A stretch of DNA of 64,000 nucleotides. Source: Sphingobium sp. CAP-1. GTDB taxonomy: Bacteria > Pseudomonadota > Alphaproteobacteria > Sphingomonadales > Sphingomonadaceae. The position numbers and the translations under genes are program-made. Positions 52,885 to 61,940 of the stretch are shown piece by piece (within the stretch, counting starts at the first letter, position 1; the number at the start of each line of letters is the position of its first letter). The notes beneath the pieces were generated by a model that saw only the letters and a program-made list of their open reading frames with translations, was not told where the DNA came from and did not search any database. The stretch lies in assembly GCF_009720145.1 (NCBI RefSeq), contig NZ_CP046252.1, forward strand, positions 372,001 to 436,000, in the 5' to 3' direction.

Positions 52885-53379
52885 GTGTCGGACGTTATTC
52901 TCTATTCGGGCAACGCATTCAGCGTCGCGGACGGCAAGGGCCGTTTCGTGCTGCCCCTGGAGATGCGCAAGCTGGTCAATCAGGCCAGCGGCGGGCAGAA
53001 TCGCCTGTGCCTGTCGATCCACATGGGCAACGGCTGCGCCACCGGCTTCGGCCTGTCGCACAAGCAATATCTGTTCGATGAAGTGGAGCGGCTGGAGCAG
53101 CAGGCCTATGCCGCCGGTCGCGACTTCAATGCCGATCTGGAACGCGAAAACCGCCTCGGCACGATCGAGGACGTGAATTTCGACGATGGCGGTCGTTTCT
53201 TCCTGCACCCCGACATCAAGGAAGAGGCGGGTATCACCGACGCGATCTTCTTCTACGGCGTGGGTCGCTATTTCCAGATCTGGCGGCCGGAGGCGCTGGT
53301 CGACAGCCCGGATCGCCCGGCGCTGATCCGCAACAAGGTGCAGCGCTGGATCGCCGCGCGCGCAGAGGGTGGTCAGTGA
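52885..53379 (+). CDS. mraZ: Transcriptional regulator MraZ
   Basis: A 164-residue protein with two AbrB-like halves, each with a DxxxR motif: D-G-K-G-R near residue 17 and D-D-G-G-R near residue 100. MraZ forms ring oligomers that bind promoter repeats and repress the division and cell wall cluster, which it heads here. It starts with GTG at 52885 and overlaps rsmH by four bases. Confidence 0.94.
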   Translation: MSDVILYSGNAFSVADGKGRFVLPLEMRKLVNQASGGQNRLCLSIHMGNGCATGFGLSHKQYLFDEVERLEQQAYAAGRDFNADLERENRLGTIEDVNFDDGGRFFLHPDIKEEAGITDAIFFYGVGRYFQIWRPEALVDSPDRPALIRNKVQRWIAARAEGGQ

Positions 53380-54326
53380 GCACCCCCGCCGCGCCCCATA
53401 TTCCCGTCCTGATCGACGAAGTCCTCGACGCCCTCGCCATCGCCCCCGGCGAGGTCCATGTCGACGGCACGTTCGGCGCAGGCGGCTATAGCAGCGCCAT
53501 GGCGCGTGCCGGTGCGCGCGTCTTTGCCTTCGATCGCGACCCCGATGCGATTCGCGAAGGGCAGGCGGTGGCGGACGCCCATGGCATAACGCTGATCCCC
53601 GGCGAATTTTCGCGCATGGTCGAACTGCTCGCCGAACGTGGCATCGACAAGGTGGCGGGCATCACGCTCGACATCGGCGTATCCTCGATGCAGCTCGACC
53701 GGCCGGAGCGTGGTTTTTCCTTCCAGTCGGACGGCCCGCTCAGCATGACGATGAGCCAGGATGGCATGAGCGCCGCCGATTTCCTCAACACCGCCCCGGA
53801 AGAAGAGATCGCCAACGTCATCTATCGTTATGGCGACGAGCCCAGGTCGCGCCGCGTCGCCCGCGCGATCGTGGAGGCGCGCCCGCTGGAGCGCACCGGC
53901 CAGCTTGCCGCCGTGGTCCGCAAGGCGCTGGGGCACAAGCCGCATGACAAGAAAGACCCCGCCACCCGCACCTTCCAGGCAATCCGCATCCATGTGAATC
54001 GCGAGCTGGAGGAGTTGGAACTGGCGCTGGACGCGGCGGAGGCGCTGCTGGAGGAAGGCGGCCGGCTGGCCATCGTCACCTTCCACAGCCTGGAGGACCG
54101 CATCGTCAAACAATATCTGCGCAAGCGCAGCGGCGGCGAAGGGGCTGGCTCCAGGCACCTGCCCGAACGCGCCGCCGGGCCGCAGCCGACCTTCGCCAAG
54201 CCCGCCAAGGCGGTGCGTCCCGGTGAAGCGGAACTGGCCCGCAACCCCCGCGCCCGGTCCGCCACCCTGCGCGCCGCCGTCCGCACATCTGCCCCCGCCT
54301 CTTCGACCTGGAGTAACCGCGCATGA
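53376..54326 (+). CDS. rsmH: 16S rRNA m4C1402 methyltransferase RsmH
   Basis: A 316-residue methyltransferase (formerly MraW) that N4-methylates C1402 of 16S rRNA. SAM motif I is D-G-T-F-G-A-G-G-Y-S; later D-I-G-V-S-S-M-Q-L and A-T-R-T-F-Q-A-I-R-I-H segments are family signatures. It starts with GTG and overlaps its neighbours mraZ and ftsL by four bases each. Confidence 0.96.
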   Translation: MSTPAAPHIPVLIDEVLDALAIAPGEVHVDGTFGAGGYSSAMARAGARVFAFDRDPDAIREGQAVADAHGITLIPGEFSRMVELLAERGIDKVAGITLDIGVSSMQLDRPERGFSFQSDGPLSMTMSQDGMSAADFLNTAPEEEIANVIYRYGDEPRSRRVARAIVEARPLERTGQLAAVVRKALGHKPHDKKDPATRTFQAIRIHVNRELEELELALDAAEALLEEGGRLAIVTFHSLEDRIVKQYLRKRSGGEGAGSRHLPERAAGPQPTFAKPAKAVRPGEAELARNPRARSATLRAAVRTSAPASSTWSNRA

Positions 54327-54973
54327 TCGCCGTCAAAAGGTTGCAGAGCCTGATCTGGGTGATCCTCGTCGCGCTGGGGGCGCTCGGCGCCTATATGGTG
54401 TCCCTGAAGGTCGCGACCGAGCGCAATGAGCTGATGAAGGTCCGCGCCCAGATCGCGCGGGCGAAGGCGGACATTCGTTATCTGGAGACGGAATTCAGCG
54501 CGCGTTCCTCGATGCGGCAGTTGGAAAACTGGAACCAGCACGACTTCATGTATGCGACGCCGACCGCCCAGCAATATCTGGGCGGGGAACAGGCGCTGGC
54601 CCATCTGGACGGCGTCCAGCCCAACGGCCCGGACTATGTCGCGCCGCCGGTGATGGTGGCGATGGTCGAAACCCCGGCCGACCTGCCATCCGCTCCGCAA
54701 AAGGCGCCCGAAAGCCCGGCCGCGACCCAGATTCGCAGCGATATCGCGGTGATTCGCGAGGCCCATGCCGCCGACAATGTCGACACGCTGCCCAAGCCCG
54801 CGCCCCGCACCCCGGCGCAGCAGGCCAGGGTCGACGCGGACGTGTCGAAGCCCAATCCGATCGCGCGCAAGGCGGAGCGGATGGCGATGCTCGACGCGAA
54901 GCTGCTGGACGACAGCACGCTGGGCGACCTCAGCGCGCGCGCGGCGCGCGAAAAGCGCAAGGAGCAGCGCTGA
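54323..54973 (+). CDS. ftsL: FtsL-like cell division protein
   Basis: A 216-residue single-pass membrane protein: a short cytosolic part, a helix at about 9-28, then a coiled-coil region (R-N-E-L-M-K-V-R-A-Q-I-A-R-A-K-A) and a long Pro/Ala-rich periplasmic tail. It is longer than FtsL of E. coli (121), but its place between rsmH and ftsI and its topology fit FtsL, which joins FtsB and FtsQ at the septum. The sequence itself is poorly conserved. Confidence 0.78.
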   Translation: MIAVKRLQSLIWVILVALGALGAYMVSLKVATERNELMKVRAQIARAKADIRYLETEFSARSSMRQLENWNQHDFMYATPTAQQYLGGEQALAHLDGVQPNGPDYVAPPVMVAMVETPADLPSAPQKAPESPAATQIRSDIAVIREAHAADNVDTLPKPAPRTPAQQARVDADVSKPNPIARKAERMAMLDAKLLDDSTLGDLSARAAREKRKEQR

Positions 54974-56676
54974 TGGCCACGATCATCGTCCAGCCCGGCG
55001 GCCCCCGCGCCGGGCGGCAGCGGGTGAACCTGACCGCCATCGCCCATAACCGGCTGATGCTGCTGCTGCTGATGTTCATGGGCATTACCGCGATCGTTAT
55101 CTGCCGGCTCCTGTGGGTCGGCATTTTCGCCCATGGGGCGGCGGGCGATGGCGCCCTGTCCGCCTTTGTCCCCGCGCGCGCGGACATTGTCGATCGCAAC
55201 GGCGTGCCGCTGGCGCGCACCATGGACGCCTATTCGATCGCGGTCCGTCCTTCCAGGCTGATCGGCGACCCGGCCGAACTGGCGCGCAAGCTGCACGAAA
55301 TCTTCCCGGACGAATCCGAAGCGGCCTTTCACAAGAAGCTGACCGGCCGGGGCTGGGCCTATCTGCGCCGCCGCGCGCTGCCGGAGGAAGTGGCGGCGGT
55401 GAACGCGCTGGGCGAAATCGGCATCGAATTTCCGCGCGAAAAGGAACGCCTCTATCCGCAGCGCACATTGGCGGCGCATCTGCTGGGCTTTGCCCCCAAT
55501 GCCGAAGGGCAGGGCGGCATGGGCGTGGAGGCGGCTTTCAATGACCGGCTGACCGACGCGGCGCAGCGGGGCAAGCCCTTCGCCGTCTCGATCGACAGCC
55601 GGGTGCAGGGCGCGCTGGAAAGCGAACTCTACGCCCAGTTGGTGCAGACCAGGGCGAAGGGCGCGGGCGGCATCATCATGGACGCCAACACCGGCGAGAT
55701 TATCGCCATGGCCTCCATCCCCGTGTTCGATCCCAACAAGCTGCAAAATTACGCCGGCAAGCGCTGCTCCGAATCGCCGCTCTGCAACCATATGGTGCAG
55801 GCCCGCTATGAACTCGGCTCCGCCTTCAAGCCGCTGTCGATCGCCGCCGCCATGGATGCGGGCGTCGTCACATCGATGAGCAAGCGCTATGACGCGACCG
55901 CACCCCTTGCCGTCGCCGGCTTCCGCATCAAGGACGATCATCCGCTTGGCCGCTGGATCAACGTGCCGGAAATATTGGTGCATAGCTCCAATATCGGCAC
56001 CGCGCGCATCGCCGACGAAATGGGCGCGGAACCGTTGCAGAAGATGTTCCGCAGCGTCGATTTCGACCAGCGCGCGCCGATCGAGTTCAACGAGCGCGCC
56101 AGGGGGATCTGGCCGTCCAGTTGGGGGCGCATCACCAGCATGACCACCTCCTACGGCCATGGCATCGCGGTCACGCCGCTGCATCTGGCGGCGGCCTATG
56201 CCGCCCTGGTCAATGGCGGCATCTGGCGTCCGGCGACCGTGCGCAAGCTCAATCCCGACGAAGTGCCGGAGGGGCGCCGGGTCTTTTCCGCCGCCACCAG
56301 CGCGCGGATGCGGCAACTGTTGCGGATGATCGTGTCGGCGGGTACAGGGCGTAGTGCCGACGCCAAGGGATTCCGGGTGGGCGGCAAGACGGGTTCCGCT
56401 GAAAAGCCCCAGGAAGGGCGCTATAACAAGACTTCGCTGGTGACGACTTTCGCTTCTGCTTTCCCGATGGACAATCCCCGCTATGTCGTGGTCGCGGTCA
56501 TGGACGAGGCGACGGGCCAATATGGCCTGCGCACGGCCGCCTGGACCGCCGCGCCGGTGGTGAAGCGCGTGGTCGAGCGTACCGGGCCGATGCTGGGCGT
56601 GATGCCCGACGAACGGCGGGACGTGGACATATCCGATTTGATGCCGCTGCTGCACGGCGACAAGGAGAATGAATGA
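54973..56676 (+). CDS. ftsI: Penicillin-binding protein 3 / FtsI
   Basis: A 567-residue septal transpeptidase. There is one N-terminal transmembrane helix (about 28-50), a dimerisation domain, and a transpeptidase domain with active-site S-A-F-K (around residue 282), S-S-N and K-T-G in G-G-K-T-G-S-A. It cross-links peptidoglycan at division with FtsW. The start overlaps ftsL by one base and the end overlaps murE. Confidence 0.96.
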   Translation: MATIIVQPGGPRAGRQRVNLTAIAHNRLMLLLLMFMGITAIVICRLLWVGIFAHGAAGDGALSAFVPARADIVDRNGVPLARTMDAYSIAVRPSRLIGDPAELARKLHEIFPDESEAAFHKKLTGRGWAYLRRRALPEEVAAVNALGEIGIEFPREKERLYPQRTLAAHLLGFAPNAEGQGGMGVEAAFNDRLTDAAQRGKPFAVSIDSRVQGALESELYAQLVQTRAKGAGGIIMDANTGEIIAMASIPVFDPNKLQNYAGKRCSESPLCNHMVQARYELGSAFKPLSIAAAMDAGVVTSMSKRYDATAPLAVAGFRIKDDHPLGRWINVPEILVHSSNIGTARIADEMGAEPLQKMFRSVDFDQRAPIEFNERARGIWPSSWGRITSMTTSYGHGIAVTPLHLAAAYAALVNGGIWRPATVRKLNPDEVPEGRRVFSAATSARMRQLLRMIVSAGTGRSADAKGFRVGGKTGSAEKPQEGRYNKTSLVTTFASAFPMDNPRYVVVAVMDEATGQYGLRTAAWTAAPVVKRVVERTGPMLGVMPDERRDVDISDLMPLLHGDKENE

Positions 56677-58118
56677 TGCGCCTCGGGTCGCTTATCGAGG
56701 GGCTGGATGTCGAGGTCGGCGAAAGCGCCGGCCTCGACACGTCCGTTACCGGCTTCGCCATCGACAATCGCAAGGTCGCGCCCGGCACCATTTTCGGCGC
56801 CTTTCAGGGGCTGCGCGTCAATGGCGAGAGCTTCATTCCCGATGCGGTGAAGGCGGGCGCGGTGGCCGTCGTCGCCCGGCCGGAGGCGACGGTGGAGGGC
56901 GCGATCCATATCGCCCATCCCAATCCCCGCCGCCTGTTCGCGCTGCTCGCCGCGCGCTATTTCGCGCCGTTCCCCGATGTGACCGTCGCCGTCACCGGCA
57001 CCAATGGCAAGACCAGCACGGTTGAACTCGCCCGCCAGATCTGGCGGATGCTGGGCCACAAATCCGCGTCGATCGGCACGTTGGGCGTCACCACTGCGGT
57101 CGATCAGGTGTCGACCGGCCTTACCACGCCGGACATCGTCACCTTCCTCGCGAACATGTCGGGGCTGAAGCGCGAAGGCATCACCCATGCCGCGTTCGAA
57201 GCCTCCAGCCACGGTCTGGACCAGTATCGCACCGAAGGACTGCCGGTGCTGGCCGGCGCCTTCACCAACCTGTCGCGCGACCATCTCGACTATCATGGCG
57301 ACATGGACGCCTATTTCGACGCCAAGATGCGGCTGTTCGACGAAGTGGTCGCGCCTGATGGCGCGGCGGTCGTGTGGGCCGATGATGGCTGGTCGGACAA
57401 GGTCATTCAGCGGGCTACGAAGCGGGGGCTTCGTGTGCTGAGCGTCGGGGTGCAGGGGCAGGCATTGCGCCTCGTCAACCGCACCCCGACCCAGTTGGGC
57501 CAGATGCTGGAGGTCGAATCCGAAGGCAAGGTTTACAAGGTCAACCTGCCGCTGATCGGTGCCTATCAGGCGGCCAATGCGCTGACCGCGGCCGGCCTCG
57601 TCATCGCGACTGGCGGCGACACGGCCAGGGTGCTGGAACTGCTCGGCCGGGTGCAGCCGGTGCGTGGCCGGCTGGAACGGGCGGTCATCAGCAAGGCGGG
57701 CGCCCCGGTCTATGTCGACTATGCCCATACGCCCGATGGCCTGCGCGCCGCGATCGAGGCGTTGCGGCCCCATACGAAGGGCCGGCTGATCGCGCTGTTC
57801 GGCGCGGGCGGCGATCGCGATGCGGGCAAGCGCCCGCTGATGGGCCAGGTCGCTGCCGATCTCGCCGATCATGTCATCGTCACCGATGACAATCCCCGCT
57901 CGGAGGAGCCCTCTGCCATTCGCGCCGCCGTGCTGGCCGGTGCGCCGGCGGCGCAGGAAATTGGCGGCCGCCGCGCCGCCATCGCCGCCGCCATTGCACA
58001 GGCGGGGGCGGACGACATCGTGCTGCTCGCGGGCAAGGGCCATGAACAGGGGCAGATCATTGGTGATCGCGTCCTGCCCTTTGACGATGTCACCGTGGCG
58101 CGGGAGTGCGCGGGTTGA
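56673..58118 (+). CDS. murE: UDP-MurNAc-L-Ala-D-Glu:meso-DAP ligase
   Basis: A 481-residue ATP-dependent ligase adding the third residue of the stem peptide. The P-loop is T-G-T-N-G-K-T-S-T; the D-N-P-R motif in the C-terminal part specifies meso-diaminopimelate over lysine, as expected for a Gram-negative. Two adjacent ATGs (56673 and 56676) are possible starts. Confidence 0.96.
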   Translation: MMRLGSLIEGLDVEVGESAGLDTSVTGFAIDNRKVAPGTIFGAFQGLRVNGESFIPDAVKAGAVAVVARPEATVEGAIHIAHPNPRRLFALLAARYFAPFPDVTVAVTGTNGKTSTVELARQIWRMLGHKSASIGTLGVTTAVDQVSTGLTTPDIVTFLANMSGLKREGITHAAFEASSHGLDQYRTEGLPVLAGAFTNLSRDHLDYHGDMDAYFDAKMRLFDEVVAPDGAAVVWADDGWSDKVIQRATKRGLRVLSVGVQGQALRLVNRTPTQLGQMLEVESEGKVYKVNLPLIGAYQAANALTAAGLVIATGGDTARVLELLGRVQPVRGRLERAVISKAGAPVYVDYAHTPDGLRAAIEALRPHTKGRLIALFGAGGDRDAGKRPLMGQVAADLADHVIVTDDNPRSEEPSAIRAAVLAGAPAAQEIGGRRAAIAAAIAQAGADDIVLLAGKGHEQGQIIGDRVLPFDDVTVARECAG

Positions 58119-59506
58119 CCGCCCTCTGGACCTCGGCCGAAATCGCTGAAGCCACAGGCGGCGCCGCGTCGGCGCCGTTCGCCGTTTCGGGTGTCGCCTT
58201 CGACAGCCGCGAAGTGGGACAGGGCGACCTGTTCGTCGCGATGAAGGGTGAAACGACCGACGGCCATAAATTCATCGACAAGGCATTCGGGCAGGGGGCG
58301 GCCGGCGCCATCGTCAGCACCCCCGTCGCCCATCCCCATATCCTCGTCCCCGACAGCGCTGCCGCGCTCGAAGCGCTGGGAAGAGCGTCGCGCAAGCGCA
58401 TGAATGGCAAGGTGATCGGTGTCACCGGCTCGGTCGGCAAGACCGGCACCAAGGAAGCGCTCCATCAGGCGCTGGACCGCGCCGCGCCGGGGCAGGTGCA
58501 TCGCTCGGTCAAAAGCTACAATAATCATGTCGGCGTGCCATTGAGCCTGTCGCGGATGCCGCGCGACAGCGCCTATGGCGTGTTCGAAATGGGCATGAAC
58601 CATGCCGGCGAACTGTCCGTCCTGACCCGGCAGGTCCGCCCCCATGTCGCCATCGTCACCGCGATCGCGCCCGCCCATATCGAATTTTTCGGCACCGAAG
58701 CGAAGATCGCCGAAGCGAAAGCGGAGATTTTCGAGGGGCTGGAACCGGGCGGCACCGCGATCATCCCCTATGACAGCCCGCATGTCGCGACCCTTTATAA
58801 CAAGGCGGAGCGCCATGCGGCGCGCATCCTGACCTTCGGCATGAGCCGGGAGGCGGATGTTCATGCGCTCGAAGTCGTGCCCGCGCCCGCCGGCGGCAGT
58901 CTGGTGACGGCGAAGCTGCCCGACGCCGAACTCTGCTTCACCGTGGCCGCGCCGGGCGATCATTGGGTGTCCAATGCGCTGGCGGTGCTGGCGGCGGTCG
59001 AATCGGTTGGCGGCGATCTGGCGGCGGCGGGCCTCGCCCTCGCCGAAATGCCCGGCCTGCCGGGGCGGGGCGAGCGCCGCATCCTGCCCGTGGCGGGCGG
59101 TGAAGCGCTGCTGATCGACGAAAGCTACAATGCCAATCCGCTGTCCATGGCCGCGACATTGAAGCAACTGGGCCGCGAACCGGCCGACCGTCGCATCGCC
59201 ATATTGGGCGGGATGCGCGAACTGGGCGATCGCAGCGCGGACCTCCATGCCGGCCTGGTCGAACCGCTGCGCGCCGGACAGGTGGATTTCGCCATCCTCG
59301 TGGGACAGGAAATGACCCCGCTGGCCGACCGGCTCGACGGCGTCATCGCCTATGCCCATGTCCCCGACACGGCGAGCGCCATCCCCCTCATCCAAACCGA
59401 AATGCGCGCGGGCGACGCGATCCTGGTCAAAGGTTCCAATGGCGTGGGCCTGTCCCGCCTGGTCGCCGCCCTTGGTCAGGCCGCGCGCGACGGAGACACC
59501 AACTGA
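58115..59506 (+). CDS. murF: UDP-MurNAc-tripeptide:D-Ala-D-Ala ligase
   Basis: A 463-residue ligase that adds D-Ala-D-Ala to the tripeptide. The ATP site is T-G-S-V-G-K-T-G-T-K, and K-S-Y-N-N-H-V-G-V-P and D-E-S-Y-N-A-N-P are family motifs. The TTG at 58115 overlaps the murE stop by four bases like most junctions in this cluster; a GTG at 58106 is the alternative. Confidence 0.95.
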   Translation: MTALWTSAEIAEATGGAASAPFAVSGVAFDSREVGQGDLFVAMKGETTDGHKFIDKAFGQGAAGAIVSTPVAHPHILVPDSAAALEALGRASRKRMNGKVIGVTGSVGKTGTKEALHQALDRAAPGQVHRSVKSYNNHVGVPLSLSRMPRDSAYGVFEMGMNHAGELSVLTRQVRPHVAIVTAIAPAHIEFFGTEAKIAEAKAEIFEGLEPGGTAIIPYDSPHVATLYNKAERHAARILTFGMSREADVHALEVVPAPAGGSLVTAKLPDAELCFTVAAPGDHWVSNALAVLAAVESVGGDLAAAGLALAEMPGLPGRGERRILPVAGGEALLIDESYNANPLSMAATLKQLGREPADRRIAILGGMRELGDRSADLHAGLVEPLRAGQVDFAILVGQEMTPLADRLDGVIAYAHVPDTASAIPLIQTEMRAGDAILVKGSNGVGLSRLVAALGQAARDGDTN

Positions 59507-60579
59507 TGCTTTACTGGCTCGCCCAGACCCTGGATTTCGCGGGGATTTTCAATCTCATCCGCTATCTGTCCTTCCGCGCCGGCGCGGCGATCTTCACCGC
59601 GCTCATCATCGGCCTGGTGATCGGCCCGAAATTCATCGGCTGGCTGCGCGTCCGCCAGGGCAAGGGACAGCCGATCCGCGACGACGGCCCGCAAAGCCAT
59701 CTCTCCAAGCGCGGCACGCCGACCATGGGCGGCCTGATGATCCTGACCTCCATGGTGGCGTCGGTGCTGCTGTGGATGGACCTGTCGTCCACCTATGTCT
59801 GGGCCTGTCTGTTCGTGACGCTGGGGTTCGGCGCGATCGGTTTTCTGGACGATTATGACAAGGTGACGAAGGCCAGCCACAAGGGGCTGTCGGGCAAGAT
59901 GCGCCTGTTGTTCGAATTTCTGATCGCCGGGGTCGCGGCGTGGATGATCGTGCATCAACATGGCAATACCGCGCTTTATGTGCCCTTCTACAATGGTCCG
60001 GCGATCGAACTGGGGCCATTCTACTTCTGCTTCGCCGCCTTCGTCATCGTGGCGTTCGGCAATGCGGTGAACCTGACCGATGGTCTTGACGGCCTCGCCA
60101 CCATGCCGGTCATCATCGCCAGCCTCGCCTTCCTGCTGATCGTCTATCTGGTCGGGCGCGCGGACTTCGCCGACTATCTGGGCATCCCGCATGTGCCGGG
60201 CGCGGGCAACCTCACCATATTGTGCGGCGCGATCATCGGCGCGGGCCTCGCCTTCCTGTGGTTCAACGCGCCGCCCGCCGCGGTGTTCATGGGCGATACC
60301 GGCAGCCTTGCACTGGGCGGCACGATCGGCGTGATCGCCGTCACCGCCCATCATGAAATCGTGCTGGGCATCATCGGCGGCCTGTTCGTCGTGGAGGCGC
60401 TGTCGGTCATCATCCAGGTCTTTTTCTACAAGCGCACCGGCAAGCGCGTGTTCCGCATGGCGCCGATCCACCATCATTTTGAACAGCTTGGCTGGGCCGA
60501 GCCGACCGTCGTGATTCGCTTCTGGATCATCGCCTTCGTGCTGGCGCTCGCCGGCCTCGCCACGCTGAAGCTGAGGTAA
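59506..60579 (+). CDS. mraY: Phospho-MurNAc-pentapeptide transferase
   Basis: A 357-residue inner membrane enzyme with about ten transmembrane helices that makes lipid I by moving phospho-MurNAc-pentapeptide to undecaprenyl phosphate. Visible are the catalytic aspartates in F-L-D-D-Y-D-K and N-L-T-D-G-L-D-G-L, and the C-terminal R-M-A-P-I-H-H-H-F-E motif. It shares one base with the murF stop. Confidence 0.97.
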   Translation: MLYWLAQTLDFAGIFNLIRYLSFRAGAAIFTALIIGLVIGPKFIGWLRVRQGKGQPIRDDGPQSHLSKRGTPTMGGLMILTSMVASVLLWMDLSSTYVWACLFVTLGFGAIGFLDDYDKVTKASHKGLSGKMRLLFEFLIAGVAAWMIVHQHGNTALYVPFYNGPAIELGPFYFCFAAFVIVAFGNAVNLTDGLDGLATMPVIIASLAFLLIVYLVGRADFADYLGIPHVPGAGNLTILCGAIIGAGLAFLWFNAPPAAVFMGDTGSLALGGTIGVIAVTAHHEIVLGIIGGLFVVEALSVIIQVFFYKRTGKRVFRMAPIHHHFEQLGWAEPTVVIRFWIIAFVLALAGLATLKLR

Positions 60580-60583
60580 GCGG

Positions 60584-61915
60584 ATGATCGTGTCTGACGC
60601 TTTCAAGGGCAAGACCTACGCCGTTCTGGGGCTGGCGCGCTCCGGCCTCGCCACCGTCGACACGCTGGTCGCCAGCGGCGCGCGTGTGGTGGCATGGGAC
60701 AGCCGCGAGGAAGCGCGCGCGCTGGTAGAGGGCAAGGCGGACATCGGCGATCCGATGGAGATCGACCTTGCCGGCTTCGACGGCATCGTCGTGTCGCCGG
60801 GCGTGCCGCTCAACCGGCATCCGATCGCGGTGCGCGCGAAGCTGGCGGGCGTGCCCATCATCGGCGATATCGAACTGTTCGCGCTCGCCCGCCCGACGCT
60901 GCCGCCGCACAAGGTCGTCGGCATCACCGGCACCAACGGCAAATCGACCACCACGGCCCTGATCCATCACATCATCGAACAGGCGGGCTATCCCACGGTC
61001 ATGGGCGGCAATATCGGCCTGCCGATCCTCAGCCAGCCGCCGCTGGAGCCGAACCTGCGTGGGCCGGGCGTCTATGTGCTGGAACTGTCCAGCTATCAGA
61101 TCGACCTGACCCGCAGCCTCGACTGCGACGTTGCGGTGCTGCTCAACATCACGCCGGACCATCTCGATCGCTATGACGGCTTCGAAGGCTATGTCGCGTC
61201 GAAGGCGCGGTTGTTCGCGATGCAGTCGGCCGGGCATGTGGCGGTGATCGCCGCCGAAGATGAACCGAGCCAAGTCATCGCCCATTCCCTCCGTCATTCC
61301 CGCGAAAGCGAGGATGACGTGATTGAAGTGGGTGCAGGGGACATCGATCCCACCGAACAACTCGGCTGGCCCGCCCTGCAAGGCCCGCACAATGCGCAAA
61401 ATGCAACTGTCTCGATCGCTGTCGCAAAGGCGCTTGGCATCGACGCCGCCACCATCGCCAGCGCCCTGACCAGCTACGCTTCGCTCCCCCACCGGATGCA
61501 GGCGGTCGGCACCCGCAACGGCGTCCTCTACGTCAACGACAGCAAGGCGACCAACGCCGCCTCGACCGCGCCCGCGCTCGCCGCCTGGCCCGCCATTGAC
61601 GGCAAGCCCCGCATCCACTGGATATTGGGCGGCGTCGCCAAGACCGACAATCTGGACGAATGCGTCCCCCATTATGCCAATGTCGCCCATGCCTATACCA
61701 TCGGCGAAGCGGGGCATATGTTCGCCGACCTGCTGCGTCCGCATATGGCGGTGGATGACAGCGAGATGCTAAGCGCCGCCGTCCGGCGCGCCGCGCGGAT
61801 CGCCCAGCCGGGCGATATCGTGCTGCTGTCGCCGGCCTGCGCCAGCTTCGACCAGTTTCGCGATTTCGAAGCGCGCGGCGATGCCTTCGCCGCCGCCGTG
61901 AACGCATTGGAATAG
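60584..61915 (+). CDS. murD: UDP-MurNAc-L-Ala:D-Glu ligase with embedded palindromic repeat
   Basis: A 443-residue ligase adding D-Glu to UDP-MurNAc-L-Ala. The ATP loop is G-I-T-G-T-N-G-K-S-T-T, and G-P-H-N-A-Q-N-A, L-P-H-R-M-Q and V-N-D-S-K-A-T-N are family motifs. Between the E-D-E-P segment and G-P-H-N, at the end of the central domain, the DNA is a REP-like palindrome (61292-61319), read as R-H-S-R-E-S-E-D-D. The reading frame stays open and the catalytic motifs are intact, so the enzyme should be active. Confidence 0.95.
   Translation: MIVSDAFKGKTYAVLGLARSGLATVDTLVASGARVVAWDSREEARALVEGKADIGDPMEIDLAGFDGIVVSPGVPLNRHPIAVRAKLAGVPIIGDIELFALARPTLPPHKVVGITGTNGKSTTTALIHHIIEQAGYPTVMGGNIGLPILSQPPLEPNLRGPGVYVLELSSYQIDLTRSLDCDVAVLLNITPDHLDRYDGFEGYVASKARLFAMQSAGHVAVIAAEDEPSQVIAHSLRHSRESEDDVIEVGAGDIDPTEQLGWPALQGPHNAQNATVSIAVAKALGIDAATIASALTSYASLPHRMQAVGTRNGVLYVNDSKATNAASTAPALAAWPAIDGKPRIHWILGGVAKTDNLDECVPHYANVAHAYTIGEAGHMFADLLRPHMAVDDSEMLSAAVRRAARIAQPGDIVLLSPACASFDQFRDFEARGDAFAAAVNALE
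61292..61319. repeat. REP-like palindrome inside murD
   Basis: CGTCATTCCCGC, a GAAA loop, and GCGAGGATGACG form a 12-bp stem with two imperfect positions. The sequence resembles the CGTCATTCCCGCGAAAGCGG-type repeats usually found between genes in sphingomonads. Confidence 0.65.
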
Positions 61916-61940
61916 AAATCATGGTCAGCGGGGGCAGGGC

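Noticed and set aside
54634..59395. Long minus-strand frames opposite ftsI, murE and murF
   Set aside because: The plus strand carries an unbroken division and cell wall operon with four-base overlaps, leaving no room for real antisense genes.
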